This document shows, piece after piece, positions 26,424 to 34,756 of a DNA stretch of 64,000 bases. This stretch comes from Peribacillus butanolivorans. Its GTDB lineage: Bacteria > Bacillota > Bacilli > Bacillales > DSM-1321. Position 1 is the stretch's first letter. Every line of letters begins with the position of its first letter. The notes below the pieces were generated by a model that saw only the letters and a list, made by a program, of their open reading frames with translations, did no database searches and was not told the DNA's origin. The DNA is taken from positions 533,842-597,841 of the forward strand of contig NZ_LGYA01000005.1 of assembly GCF_001273755.1 (NCBI RefSeq), given 5' to 3'. The position numbers were made by a program, and so were the translations under genes.

Positions 26424-28019
26424 ATGAGTTTATTTAAAAAACAAAGAAAAAACAGCATTAACCTCTCCTCATTCAAGCAAGACGATAAGAATAAGGAAAC
26501 GAACAAAGACTTGTTAAAAACAAGCCTCCAAGGAAACATTCAACATGTAAAGCAGCAGCTTGGAAATAGCAGCGATATCGTGATTAGAGAAATACAAATT
26601 GGCAAAGAGCCAAACGTTAAAGCATGTATTTTTTATACGGATGGATTGGTGGACACTAATTCCATTCAGAACTTTATCCTGGAATCACTCATGTTAGATA
26701 TCCATCCTGATCAAGAGCAAATGATATCGTATCAACAAAATGTTTTACAAGTATTGAAAGGCCGCATCCTTGCGGTTGGAGACATACAGGATGTTACGGA
26801 ATTCAGTTCTTTATTTACTTCCCTGTTATCAGGGGATGTTATTCTTTTATTGGATGGATATGCACAAGGTTTTACAATCGGTATGCGTGGTGGAAAAGAC
26901 CGTGGTGTAATGGAATCCACCACGGAAACCGTCGTTCGGGGACCAAAGGAAGGTTTTACGGAGAGTTTGCGTACCAATACGTCGTTAATTCGACGAAAAA
27001 TAAAGACTCCTCAACTTTGGTTGGAATCGAAAAAAATTGGAAAATTGACTAAAACCGATGTAGCAATCATGTACATCGATGGAATTGTGAATGACAAAGT
27101 TGTCGAAGAAGTGCACACGCGTCTGGATCGAATCGATATCGATGGAATCCTAGAAAGTGGTTATATTGAGGAATTGATTCAAGATGAAACGCACACTCCT
27201 TTTCCGACTATGTATTATTCTGAACGCCCTGATGTGATTGCCGCCGAGCTGTTGGAAGGGAAAGTCGCCATACTAGTGGACGGAACGCCGATTGTTCTAG
27301 TCGTCCCGGCACTGTTCGTCTCCTTTATACATTCCGCGGAAGATTATTATCAGCGTGCAGACATTGCCACCCTTATTCGTTTGCTTCGTTTTTTTACTAT
27401 TTTTATTGCTCTACTAGGACCGTCCTTATATATCGCTATCACCACGTTTCATCAGGAAATGTTACCAACTAGACTTCTGATCAGTCTAGCTTCTCAACGT
27501 GAAGGGGTTCCCTTTCCTGCATTCTTTGAAGCTCTTATGATGGAAGTTGCGTTTGAAATCTTGCGGGAAGCTAGTTTACGAATGCCAAAAGCTATAGGAC
27601 AAGCTATATCTATTGTAGGGACACTGGTGATTGGATCAGCGGCAGTAGAGGCTGGAATCGTATCGGCCGCCATGGTAATCGTTGTTGCAATCACGGCTAT
27701 TTCAAGTTTCGTCCTTCCGTCATTTACCATTTCTATGTCGATTAGAATGCTCCGTTTCCCGATGATGGCGCTTGCCGCTTCTTTTGGCTTATTCGGGATA
27801 ATCGTTGGGGTCATTGCACTTGTTCTTCACTTGTGCAGCTTGCGTTCCTATGGGGTTCCCTATATGAGTCCTTTTGCTCCTTTTATCGGTGAAGACATGA
27901 AGGATACGCTTATTCGGGTACCGAGATGGGGGATGTTTGCTCGCCCCCGTTTAATCAGCCAGAAAAACAATAAACGCGAGCATACCTCGGCACCGAAACC
28001 GCCGCGGGATAAAGTGTGA
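26424..28019 (+). CDS. Germinant receptor A subunit (GerAA family)
   Basis: A 531-aa spore germination protein. The N-terminal 270 residues are hydrophilic with a basic start and the family pattern DVAIMYIDGIVND; the second half has about five membrane helices, with EDYYQRADIATLIRLLRF before the first and LRSYGVPYMSPFAPF near the end, both typical of GerAA. It forms the receptor in the spore inner membrane with B and C subunits. ATG 26424 is used; ATG 26420 is in another frame and closes after five codons. The B and C genes are not next in line but lie 2.4-5 kb away on the opposite strand. The signal (nutrient) it senses is unknown. Confidence 0.92.
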   Translation: MSLFKKQRKNSINLSSFKQDDKNKETNKDLLKTSLQGNIQHVKQQLGNSSDIVIREIQIGKEPNVKACIFYTDGLVDTNSIQNFILESLMLDIHPDQEQMISYQQNVLQVLKGRILAVGDIQDVTEFSSLFTSLLSGDVILLLDGYAQGFTIGMRGGKDRGVMESTTETVVRGPKEGFTESLRTNTSLIRRKIKTPQLWLESKKIGKLTKTDVAIMYIDGIVNDKVVEEVHTRLDRIDIDGILESGYIEELIQDETHTPFPTMYYSERPDVIAAELLEGKVAILVDGTPIVLVVPALFVSFIHSAEDYYQRADIATLIRLLRFFTIFIALLGPSLYIAITTFHQEMLPTRLLISLASQREGVPFPAFFEALMMEVAFEILREASLRMPKAIGQAISIVGTLVIGSAAVEAGIVSAAMVIVVAITAISSFVLPSFTISMSIRMLRFPMMALAASFGLFGIIVGVIALVLHLCSLRSYGVPYMSPFAPFIGEDMKDTLIRVPRWGMFARPRLISQKNNKREHTSAPKPPRDKV

Positions 28020-28230
28020 GATTGACAACAAAGTTATCAAAATGGTATCAAAATACACAAAACGCTTTTATTTAGTTGGATAAAGCCATTTAACATGGCG
28101 ATTCTAAGCTACCAAAAAGGTATATGAAGGATTGGAATAAACAATTTTGACTTGTCTGGGTAGATACAAAGATTTGACGGTACAGTATCCTATTCTGTTA
28201 TAAAGCAAAAAGAGAAAGGAGTAGTAGAAT

Positions 28231-28464
28231 TTGTTGGCTGTTACAGTAATCCTTGTCATCGTCGCTATAATTATCGCTATTGATGTTCCTAGTCTGTTGA
28301 GGAAAAAATTAAAAAAGGAACTATGGATATTTTCCGTTCTTCTACTATTCGGAACCGCGTTAAGCATTTCCCAAGCACTGAATATCAAGATTCCCAATCC
28401 ACTAGATTGGATTACAGCAATTTATAAACCGCTTTCCGACATGATTGAGAAATTATTAAAGTGA
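28231..28464 (+). CDS. Small two-helix germinant receptor D-type protein
   Basis: A 77-aa membrane protein with two helices (residues 1-19 and 30-47) joined by a basic LRKKLKKEL loop, and a conserved-looking end NIKIPNPLDWITAIYKPLSDM. Small two-helix proteins of this size with the NPLDWI end are encoded in many ger operons as D subunits that modulate the receptor. Start TTG 28231 after AAAGGAG. It follows the A-subunit gene by 211 bases on the same strand. Assignment is from size, topology and position. Confidence 0.7.
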   Translation: MLAVTVILVIVAIIIAIDVPSLLRKKLKKELWIFSVLLLFGTALSISQALNIKIPNPLDWITAIYKPLSDMIEKLLK

Positions 28465-28504
28465 AAATGAGAATATGCAAAAAATGCTTAGAACGGGCAT
28501 ATAG

Positions 28505-28676
28505 TTGAAAAATAAGGAAGTTCCACTTCATATCGAGTATTTAGACGAACTTGATCAGAGGACCTTTCGCGGTGGTTCAGGCCGTTTAGTTGTCCATATT
28601 CAAAAAACATTTGAAAGAAGCGCACTTATTGGCGGAAAATGATCCTCATGTCGCTCATAGCGAAGACATGAATTAA
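28505..28676 (+). pseudogene. Frameshifted small protein gene
   Basis: TTG 28505 opens a frame reading LKNKEVPLHIEYLDELDQRT then FRGGSGRLVVHIQK. At a run of six A (28604-28609) the frame must lose one base to continue as HLKEAHLLAENDPHVAHSE and end at TAA 28676. Read with that correction it is a 57-aa protein. The single-base slip in a homopolymer could be a real mutation or a sequencing error. Family not recognised. Confidence 0.4.
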
Positions 28677-28968
28677 AAGAGAGGCAATTTAATAACGAAT
28701 GGCTAAAAGAAGTTAATTAGTTGTGTGCCAGCATTGAGGCCTTCATTCACATCAGGAGCTGGCGACAGTTTCTTTTCTTTTTGAAATAAATCTACTAATA
28801 TGATGACTGGAAAATCTGATTAATTTTAAAAGAGTACTCGTTATTGTGCGGGTATCCCTTATTAGGGGTACAGCAATGAGGGCCATGTGCAAATAGATTC
28901 CATTTAATAAAAGGATATCATGAAACACAACGTAACCCCATTTCTTGATTCTTGATAAAACAAACTAA
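28677..28968. other. Gap before the C-subunit gene end
   Basis: About 290 bases. GCCAGC (28722-28727 region) and GCTGGC (28757-28762 region) could pair, and AT-rich DNA follows. No gene seen. Confidence 0.35.
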
Positions 28969-30180
28969 TTACTTTATCTTGTCTAAAAAGGAATTACCAA
29001 CTGTACCTACGTTTCGGATTTCTCCTTGTACCTCTATATTTACAGGCAAGTTCTCAAAATTTTTATCCCAATCTTTTTTGAGTTTTTTCCAGGCTTCAGG
29101 ATCAGCTCGATGAATCGCCTCACCAAATCCAAAAATGTCTACTTTCTCATTTTTCTGTACCTGTTTTATTGAATTTATGAAAAATTTCTTCGCTTCTTTT
29201 TCATAAATTTTCTCTAATTTTTCAATCGTTTCTGGTTTTGTCAAATCGATATGACATTCTACTTCGCCTAAATTGCCTTCCACACGAATATTTAGATCTA
29301 TCTCAGGTTTTCCATTCTTTATCTTACCCTTTATTTTCGTGTTTGACTTTTTCACTTCATACACAGCTTTTCCGCCTTTAGGACACGGTATATTCACAAC
29401 TGTACTTTTCTCCTTATTTGTAATGACAGTATACGTTTTGCTTTGTTTCTCATTTAACCAGCCAACTAATTTATCATCATTAAATACCGCTAGTCCTTTA
29501 AACCTCAAACGAGCAGGGGGATCAATCATTTCTCCATTCTGTTTGCTTAAAGAAGTTTCTTCATCACCTTTTATATCTGCTTGGATTCCTGTTAACACCG
29601 GTTGTTTTCCTTCACTTACAATATCCGAAATCAGTTCGTCTAAACTCTCGAAACTTGTCGCTGACCATGCAGTTGCTGAGACTTTCAGGGTATCAAATAT
29701 TTGATTTGCAGGTATTTTTTCTAAAGACGTGGGCACCTTCAGGATCTCTGCTGCTTTCATTCCCTTAGCTACGACGATATAAAAATCGGATCGGATTTCC
29801 CAGTCCCTTGAGAGAAGATCTAACGGTTTCCCAATTCCTTTTTTTGCTAATGACTCACCAATCACGAGGACTCGAAGATGTGAGGGATATATTTTTCTTG
29901 GGGATTCCTTGGTCATTTTTCGGATAGCCTCAAAAACAGTTTCCCCTTTCGCCTGATAGATGATTGTCGGTGATCCGCCGGAACCTCCACCGCCTTTTCC
30001 TGTAGCTAATTCTCCTGGATTTACCACTTGGGCGGTTACAAGATATTGACCATCCTTTGTACGATCTAGCCCTATGGCCATCGTAATAGCCAGTTCATTT
30101 AATTCACGACGGTTCCAGCAACCAGTAGTGAATAACAGGAATACGATTAGTATGATAAACATGGTGTAGCTCCGTTTCAT
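28969..30180 (-). CDS. Germinant receptor C subunit (GerAC family lipoprotein)
   Basis: A 403-aa lipoprotein of the spore inner membrane. The signal peptide ends in the lipobox FTTGC (Cys21), followed by WNRRELNELAITMAIGLD, the standard start of GerAC proteins. Three domain blocks follow with the Gly-rich loop KGGGGSGGSP and YPSHLRVLVIGESLAKKG. The end carries IKQVQKNEKVDIFGFGEAIHR. It is required with A and B subunits for nutrient germination. AAGGAG stands before the ATG. It lies 285 bases downstream of the B-subunit gene on the minus strand and converges with the A and D genes. Confidence 0.93.
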   Translation of the reverse strand: MKRSYTMFIILIVFLLFTTGCWNRRELNELAITMAIGLDRTKDGQYLVTAQVVNPGELATGKGGGGSGGSPTIIYQAKGETVFEAIRKMTKESPRKIYPSHLRVLVIGESLAKKGIGKPLDLLSRDWEIRSDFYIVVAKGMKAAEILKVPTSLEKIPANQIFDTLKVSATAWSATSFESLDELISDIVSEGKQPVLTGIQADIKGDEETSLSKQNGEMIDPPARLRFKGLAVFNDDKLVGWLNEKQSKTYTVITNKEKSTVVNIPCPKGGKAVYEVKKSNTKIKGKIKNGKPEIDLNIRVEGNLGEVECHIDLTKPETIEKLEKIYEKEAKKFFINSIKQVQKNEKVDIFGFGEAIHRADPEAWKKLKKDWDKNFENLPVNIEVQGEIRNVGTVGNSFLDKIK

Positions 30181-30465
30181 AGACGAGACTCCTTTTGCTC
30201 TATTTATTTATAGGGGTTCAGCCGGGTCATAGCGATACAGTATTTACTAATTTTTGTTTAATCAGAATTTTTCCAGAAACGACCATTGGAGGGGATCTTC
30301 CTATTGTTCGAAATTGATGGTTAAAATGAATGCTTTTAGTCCCTAAACCCTTTCTATTCAAAATCCTGAAAAAAAGCAGAATGACGATTAAATAAATTTT
30401 CTTAGTGTGGGTTTTATGTAAGTTATCTATACTCTGAATTTCGGGAGTATTCAAAGGATCTTTTT

Positions 30466-31590
30466 TTATTTTTGATGTATTTTTTTTCGAAATACATTGA
30501 TTGCTAATAAGAGAATAGGAAGTACAAGTCCGTACGTCGAAGCGTATAGGGGCCAAATTTCTTTATCAAATGTGGTTGAATGGACCACATTGGGATGTAT
30601 AAGTATGGAAAGCGAAACTACGATCATCCCAAAAGGTACCGTAAGTGGCCGATAATCCTTCATATTCAATGTTTGTGCAAGACCTATAACTGTAGCGTAA
30701 AAGTAAAAAGCCATTTTAAAATAAATCGTGATAATCCACATGATAGCCATTATTGCTTCAATCCTTTGAAGAAAATCGCCAACGTTTAGTTTTCTGGCCA
30801 AAAGATAACTTGGATACGTTTGTCTGGCACTACTATCTGCGCCTAAAACAAGAATAGTTAAAGCGATAATGATGATTAAACAGATTCCGCCGATTAGTAT
30901 TCCGATAAAAAAATTTTTTTCAGCTGCTTTTGGTTGATTCACTGAAACAGGAAAAATCATTAATAAAACAATCAATGGCAAAGAAAAGATACTTGAAAAA
31001 AGAAAAACAGCATGAATCATCGGTTTTATTCCTGTTTCAAATACGGGTTGTATATTTTCAAACTTAAATTGAACAGGAGGTAAAAATATTGAGCCCACTA
31101 GAACTAGGAATAAAAAAACAAAGATAGGAAATAACAATTCTGCAGAACGAGCCAACGGTTCAAGACCAAGGCGAACTCCCATTATTAGGATGCATGCGAA
31201 AAGAATATTGATCGCTTCAATTGGTGTATCAGGCATAATCTGTGTAGTTAAGAAACTCCCAACATAAAACAATAGTTGTACCGTGGAGTAAAGTGTAAAT
31301 AAAATAAACGTAAGTGAGACCGCCTTACCTAACCATTTGCCAAAAAGTGTCTCATTGATTTCAACAAGCGTCTTAGTGGGGAACATCCTGCCTACAGCGA
31401 TATATAAAGCCACCAGCAATAAACCTATGCCTGTACCGATTACAGCTGCAATCCAAGCATCTTGTTTTACCTCTTGAGCCATAACTCCAGGAATCACCAA
31501 GATGGTCGTACCTATAGAAAATAAAATAACTAAAATTGCAAATTGTCGAGCACTAATTTTGAAATTTTCCACTATATCCCGACTTCCCAT
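30466..31590 (-). CDS. Germinant receptor B subunit (GerAB family)
   Basis: A 374-aa ten-helix membrane protein of the amino acid/polyamine/organocation fold, the likely ligand-binding subunit. Typical GerAB features are the start ISARQFAILVILFSIGTTIL and the run MPDTPIEAINILFACILIMGVRLGLEPLARSAELLFP. ATG 31590 has only a weak AGGAAT site; GTG 31572 (then ENFKISARQ) is an equally good start and matches the shorter N-termini of relatives. Followed after 285 bases by the C-subunit gene, so B and C form one minus-strand unit while A and D are on the plus strand. Confidence 0.9.
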   Translation of the reverse strand: MGSRDIVENFKISARQFAILVILFSIGTTILVIPGVMAQEVKQDAWIAAVIGTGIGLLLVALYIAVGRMFPTKTLVEINETLFGKWLGKAVSLTFILFTLYSTVQLLFYVGSFLTTQIMPDTPIEAINILFACILIMGVRLGLEPLARSAELLFPIFVFLFLVLVGSIFLPPVQFKFENIQPVFETGIKPMIHAVFLFSSIFSLPLIVLLMIFPVSVNQPKAAEKNFFIGILIGGICLIIIIALTILVLGADSSARQTYPSYLLARKLNVGDFLQRIEAIMAIMWIITIYFKMAFYFYATVIGLAQTLNMKDYRPLTVPFGMIVVSLSILIHPNVVHSTTFDKEIWPLYASTYGLVLPILLLAINVFRKKIHQK

Positions 31591-31671
31591 CGCTGATTAT
31601 ATTCCTATTGTTACCTATGTATTGTTAGAATAAACTCTTGCTGTATAGAAAGCTTTGATATGTCAACGCTT
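31591..31671. other. Intergenic region upstream of the B subunit gene
   Basis: Contains a cre-like sequence at 31660-31675 (ATGTCAACGCTTTCAA, one deviation from the CcpA consensus). No gene. Confidence 0.35.
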
Positions 31672-31752
31672 TCAAATTTCTTTAGAATTTCTTGTGGCTA
31701 ATACGTCCACAATTGAGTCTCCGACACATTTAGCTAATTTTCTATAGTCCAT
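31672..31752 (-). CDS. Possible 26-aa peptide
   Basis: A very good ribosome site (AAAGGGGG, seven bases before ATG 31752) opens only 26 codons: MDYRKLAKCVGDSIVDVLAT then RNSKEI and TGA. MDYRKLAK resembles the start of some sugar PTS EIIB domains, so it may be the stub of a lost PTS gene; a cre-like site at its 3' end would fit that history. It could also be a leader peptide. Weak call. Confidence 0.3.
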   Translation of the reverse strand: MDYRKLAKCVGDSIVDVLATRNSKEI

Positions 31753-31885
31753 AATATTACCCCCTTTCCTCATACATAATTTGGAAATTGTTGTATCACT
31801 ACCTTTTATCATTAAAACAAAACAAATGAAGTGTAACTTTCTTCCAAATTATTCGTCGGTAATGTTAAGTGAAGGAGGAATACCG

Positions 31886-32749
31886 ATGAATCGAAAAAAA
31901 GTGATACTTATTTTCAGCTTGTTTCTTTTATTGGGGGCATGCAGTAGTAATGATAAAGAAGAATCCTTATCGAAGTCACAGGAAGGAAAAGTGGAAAGTA
32001 AAATGGACGCCTCCTTATCTGGAGAACAGGCTTCTGATAAGCAGGCGGAAAAAGAAGCGGCAACAAATGAAAGAATGGTCATCCATCAAGCACAGCTTAA
32101 GTTGAAAGTGAAAAATCTTGAAAAAACACAAATGAAGATTGAAAGAAAGGCGAACGAATACGGGGGCTATGTTGTAGAGTCGAATGTATACAGGGAAGAT
32201 GAAGAGATGGTAGAAGGTTCGATTACAGTACGGATTCCGGAAGCTCGTTTTCAGGATTTTCTCGTTGATACCGAGGGGCAGGCTTCAGAAGTGGTCGAAA
32301 GAAATGTGACAGGCCAGGATGTAACAGAGCAGTATGTAGATTTAAAGGCAAGACTGAAATCAAAGCGGGCTGTGGAAGAGAGGTTACTTGCATTCATGAA
32401 GGATGCTAAGAAAACGGAAGATTTGCTGAAAATATCATCCGATCTTGCCACTGTCCAAGAGGAGATAGAGCAGCTAGTTGGGCAAATAAAGTATCTTGAA
32501 AACCAAACCTCGTTTTCAACGGTAACAATATCTTTATCGCAAGACCATATTATTGTGCCAGGTATTGATAATAAAAAATTGAATACATGGGAGAGAACGA
32601 AGAAGCAATTCGCAACGAGTGCGAACTTTTTACTTAAAGCAGTTTCAGGACTGATTGTTTTTATTATAGGAAACTTGCCGGTCCTCATTATTTTAGGCGT
32701 AGTGGGTGCTGTAATTTATTGGACGCTAAAAAGAAGGAGAAAAGGATAA
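31886..32749 (+). CDS. DUF4349 lipoprotein
   Basis: A 287-aa lipoprotein. The lipobox is LLLGAC (Cys19), followed by a Ser/Lys/Glu-rich linker to about residue 60. The DUF4349 domain begins at MVIHQAQLKLKVKNLEKTQ, contains YGGYVVESNVY and VTGQDVTEQYVDLKARLKSKR, and has a coiled-coil segment LATVQEEIEQLVGQIKYLENQ. Near the end one membrane helix (about residues 255-277) is followed by KRRRKG, so both ends may be tied to the membrane. Role unknown. ATG 31886 with GAAGGAGG; an open frame 35 codons upstream has no ribosome site. Confidence 0.85.
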   Translation: MNRKKVILIFSLFLLLGACSSNDKEESLSKSQEGKVESKMDASLSGEQASDKQAEKEAATNERMVIHQAQLKLKVKNLEKTQMKIERKANEYGGYVVESNVYREDEEMVEGSITVRIPEARFQDFLVDTEGQASEVVERNVTGQDVTEQYVDLKARLKSKRAVEERLLAFMKDAKKTEDLLKISSDLATVQEEIEQLVGQIKYLENQTSFSTVTISLSQDHIIVPGIDNKKLNTWERTKKQFATSANFLLKAVSGLIVFIIGNLPVLIILGVVGAVIYWTLKRRRKG

Positions 32750-32760
32750 ATATAAATCAT

Positions 32761-32793
32761 AAAAAAAGGGTGTCCAAGTTGATAGGACACCCT
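32761..32793 (-). terminator. Terminator of the amino acid permease gene
   Basis: Read on the minus strand AGGGTGTCC pairs with GGACACCCT and is followed by seven T. On the plus strand it also lies just after the DUF4349 gene. Confidence 0.88.
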
Positions 32794-32804
32794 GTATCTA
32801 TTTA

Positions 32805-34169
32805 TTATTTTCTCTTATGCAAACCGGATACATAATACAAGACTACAAGCAATATGATCCAAATCGGACCGACGATCAAGGCGATTCTGGTATCTGCTGA
32901 AAAGCCGAGTATGACCATTACAAATACTAGAAAAGCAAGAGCGAAATAAGAAGTGAGTGGGAATAACGGCATCTTATACGTTAAGCCTTGTTTTTCTCCC
33001 GGACTCATTTTCTTTCTTGAGATAATCTGTGTAACAAGAATAGTTCCCCATGTCCAGAGGGCACCGAATGTAGCAACACTTGTTACGTAACCGAAGACCT
33101 TATCCGCTTCCATATAGTTAAGGTAGACGCCGAATAGAAGCACGACAGCCGAAACAATAATGGCAACACCTGGAACGCCTGTCTTTGTTGTACGTTGGAA
33201 GCTTTTTGGTGATTCCCCTTGCTGTGCTAGGTTAAACAACATTCTGCCTGTACTAAAGATCCCGCTGTTACAAGATGAAAGGGCTGCTGTCAGTACGACA
33301 AACTGAATGATTCCTGCTGCACCTGGTATACCAATTTTATCAAACATCATAACGAATGGGCTGTCCTTTCCATTCATTTGATCCCATGGAGTAATCGATA
33401 AAATGACAGTTAAAGCTAAAACGTAAAAAAGTAAAATTCGATAAAAGACTGTATCGATGGCTCTTTTTAAAGATTTTTCTGGGTTTTTGACTTCACCTGC
33501 AGTTACCCCGAGCATTTCAATTCCCAAATAGGCGAACATGACCATTTGGAAAGAGAGGATGACACCGGAAATTCCATTAGGGAAAAAACCGCCATTTTCT
33601 ACAAGGTTGCCGAATCCGACTGCGATTCCACCGTTTCCGAGTCCAAAGAGAATCATTCCAAACCCAAGAACAATCATTAGAATAATCGTAACAATTTTAA
33701 TTAAGGCAAACCAAAACTCCAATTCACCATAAGCCTTTACAGCAAGAAAGTTAATCGTTGTCATAATGGCAAGAGCCGCTAATGCCCAAGCCCATTGTGG
33801 GGTCCCTGGAAACCAAAACTGCATATAAATTCCGACTGCTGTAATTTCAGCCATACAGGTGGCAATCCAAACGAACCAGTAATTCCAACCGGTTATATAT
33901 CCGGCAAGAGGGCCGACATATTCGCTTGCATAGCGACTAAAAGAGCCTGCGACTGGATTTTTTATCGCCATTTCCCCTAGTGCCCGCATGATAAGATAGA
34001 TCATAAGCCCGCCAATTGCATACGAAATAATAATAGCTGGGCCGGCTAATTTAATCGCAGATGCCGAGCCGAGAAATAAACCGACTCCAATGGCTGCGCC
34101 AAGAGACATTAATGCGATGTGTCTTTCTTCCAATCCTCTGTGCAGTTGAGAATCTTTGGAGTTTTGCAT
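32805..34169 (-). CDS. Amino acid permease (AAT family, AroP/GabP/ProY-like)
   Basis: A 454-aa APC-superfamily carrier with twelve helices. AAT family signatures: RGLEERHIALMSLGAAIGVGLFLGSASAI at the start, SFSRYASEYVGPLAGYITGWNYWF, and GEVKNPEKSLKRAIDTV in the loop after helix six. It is a proton-driven importer of amino acids; specificity is not evident. AAAAGGGG precedes the ATG. A cre-like site 147 bases upstream suggests carbon catabolite control. Monocistronic with a strong terminator. Confidence 0.88.
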   Translation of the reverse strand: MQNSKDSQLHRGLEERHIALMSLGAAIGVGLFLGSASAIKLAGPAIIISYAIGGLMIYLIMRALGEMAIKNPVAGSFSRYASEYVGPLAGYITGWNYWFVWIATCMAEITAVGIYMQFWFPGTPQWAWALAALAIMTTINFLAVKAYGELEFWFALIKIVTIILMIVLGFGMILFGLGNGGIAVGFGNLVENGGFFPNGISGVILSFQMVMFAYLGIEMLGVTAGEVKNPEKSLKRAIDTVFYRILLFYVLALTVILSITPWDQMNGKDSPFVMMFDKIGIPGAAGIIQFVVLTAALSSCNSGIFSTGRMLFNLAQQGESPKSFQRTTKTGVPGVAIIVSAVVLLFGVYLNYMEADKVFGYVTSVATFGALWTWGTILVTQIISRKKMSPGEKQGLTYKMPLFPLTSYFALAFLVFVMVILGFSADTRIALIVGPIWIILLVVLYYVSGLHKRK

Positions 34170-34315
34170 AATTTTCCCCTTTTCTTTGTTGGAGTGTAAT
34201 TTTCTCTTTCTAGCATTTTATCACTAGTAGAGGCTAATCAATATTATTTATTGATTTTTCACATAATATTACAACTAAATAATATATTTTAATAGAAAGT
34301 TTGTAAAGTAAAAAA

Positions 34316-34331
34316 ATGAAAACGCTTACTA
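34316..34331. promoter_or_regulatory. cre-like CcpA site upstream of the amino acid permease
   Basis: ATGAAAACGCTTACTA agrees with WTGNAARCGNWWWCAW in all but one position. It lies 147 bases before the permease ATG on the minus strand. Confidence 0.45.
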
Positions 34332-34438
34332 TAAAAGGCATTAGCTATGTAAAAAAAGTTGAAATTTTTATAATATTTAAATAGATTGCTATTCGGAGAA
34401 AGTATAATTATGTGATTTTTCTAAAAATTTAGACTTTA

Positions 34439-34484
34439 TAAGAGGAAAGAGCTGCCCTGAAAAACAGGACAGCTCTTTCCTCTT
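34439..34484. terminator. Long bidirectional hairpin at the nuclease fragment end
   Basis: AAGAGGAAAGAGCTG pairs with CAGCTCTTTCCTCTT, with inner CCTG/CAGG. It overlaps the stop region of the minus-strand nuclease fragment. Confidence 0.8.
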
Positions 34485-34743
34485 ACTGCCAGATGGATGA
34501 GGCCCACTCCTGATGATCAATGAATGGGTTGCGATTATGCTGATATTTATTATAAATGGCTGCATTTCGATTACGTTCAAAGGTATCTACTGGGGCCTGT
34601 TCGTTCCATTCCGGCAGGACCTCCAACTTTCTATAAGGATTGGTGCGGTTGTTCACTTGATTATTTAGTTCTAAATCAAATTCACCACTATCACCGTAAT
34701 GAACGGCCATATAAAACAGTATTCGGGCAATTTCGCTGTCCAT
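34483..34743 (-). pseudogene. C-terminal fragment of an extracellular endonuclease I (Bsn/YurI type)
   Basis: Only 86 residues remain: MDSEIARILFYMAVHYGD at the start, then NRTNPYRKL, and the family end FERNRNAAIYNKYQHNRNPFIDHQE. This is the last third of endonuclease I proteins such as B. subtilis Bsn (about 290 aa); the catalytic HxxP-type N-terminal half is missing. A TGA stands directly before the first ATG, and the end of an MFS gene lies 13 bases further upstream. So the gene is cut at that point. I did not find the missing 5' part elsewhere in the window. No function is expected. Confidence 0.75.
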
Positions 34744-34756
34744 TCAATTCACGAAC

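Noticed and set aside
30227..30556. Minus-strand 109-codon frame between the B and C germination genes
   Set aside because: It overlaps the end of the B gene in another frame, lacks a ribosome site and shows no family traits.
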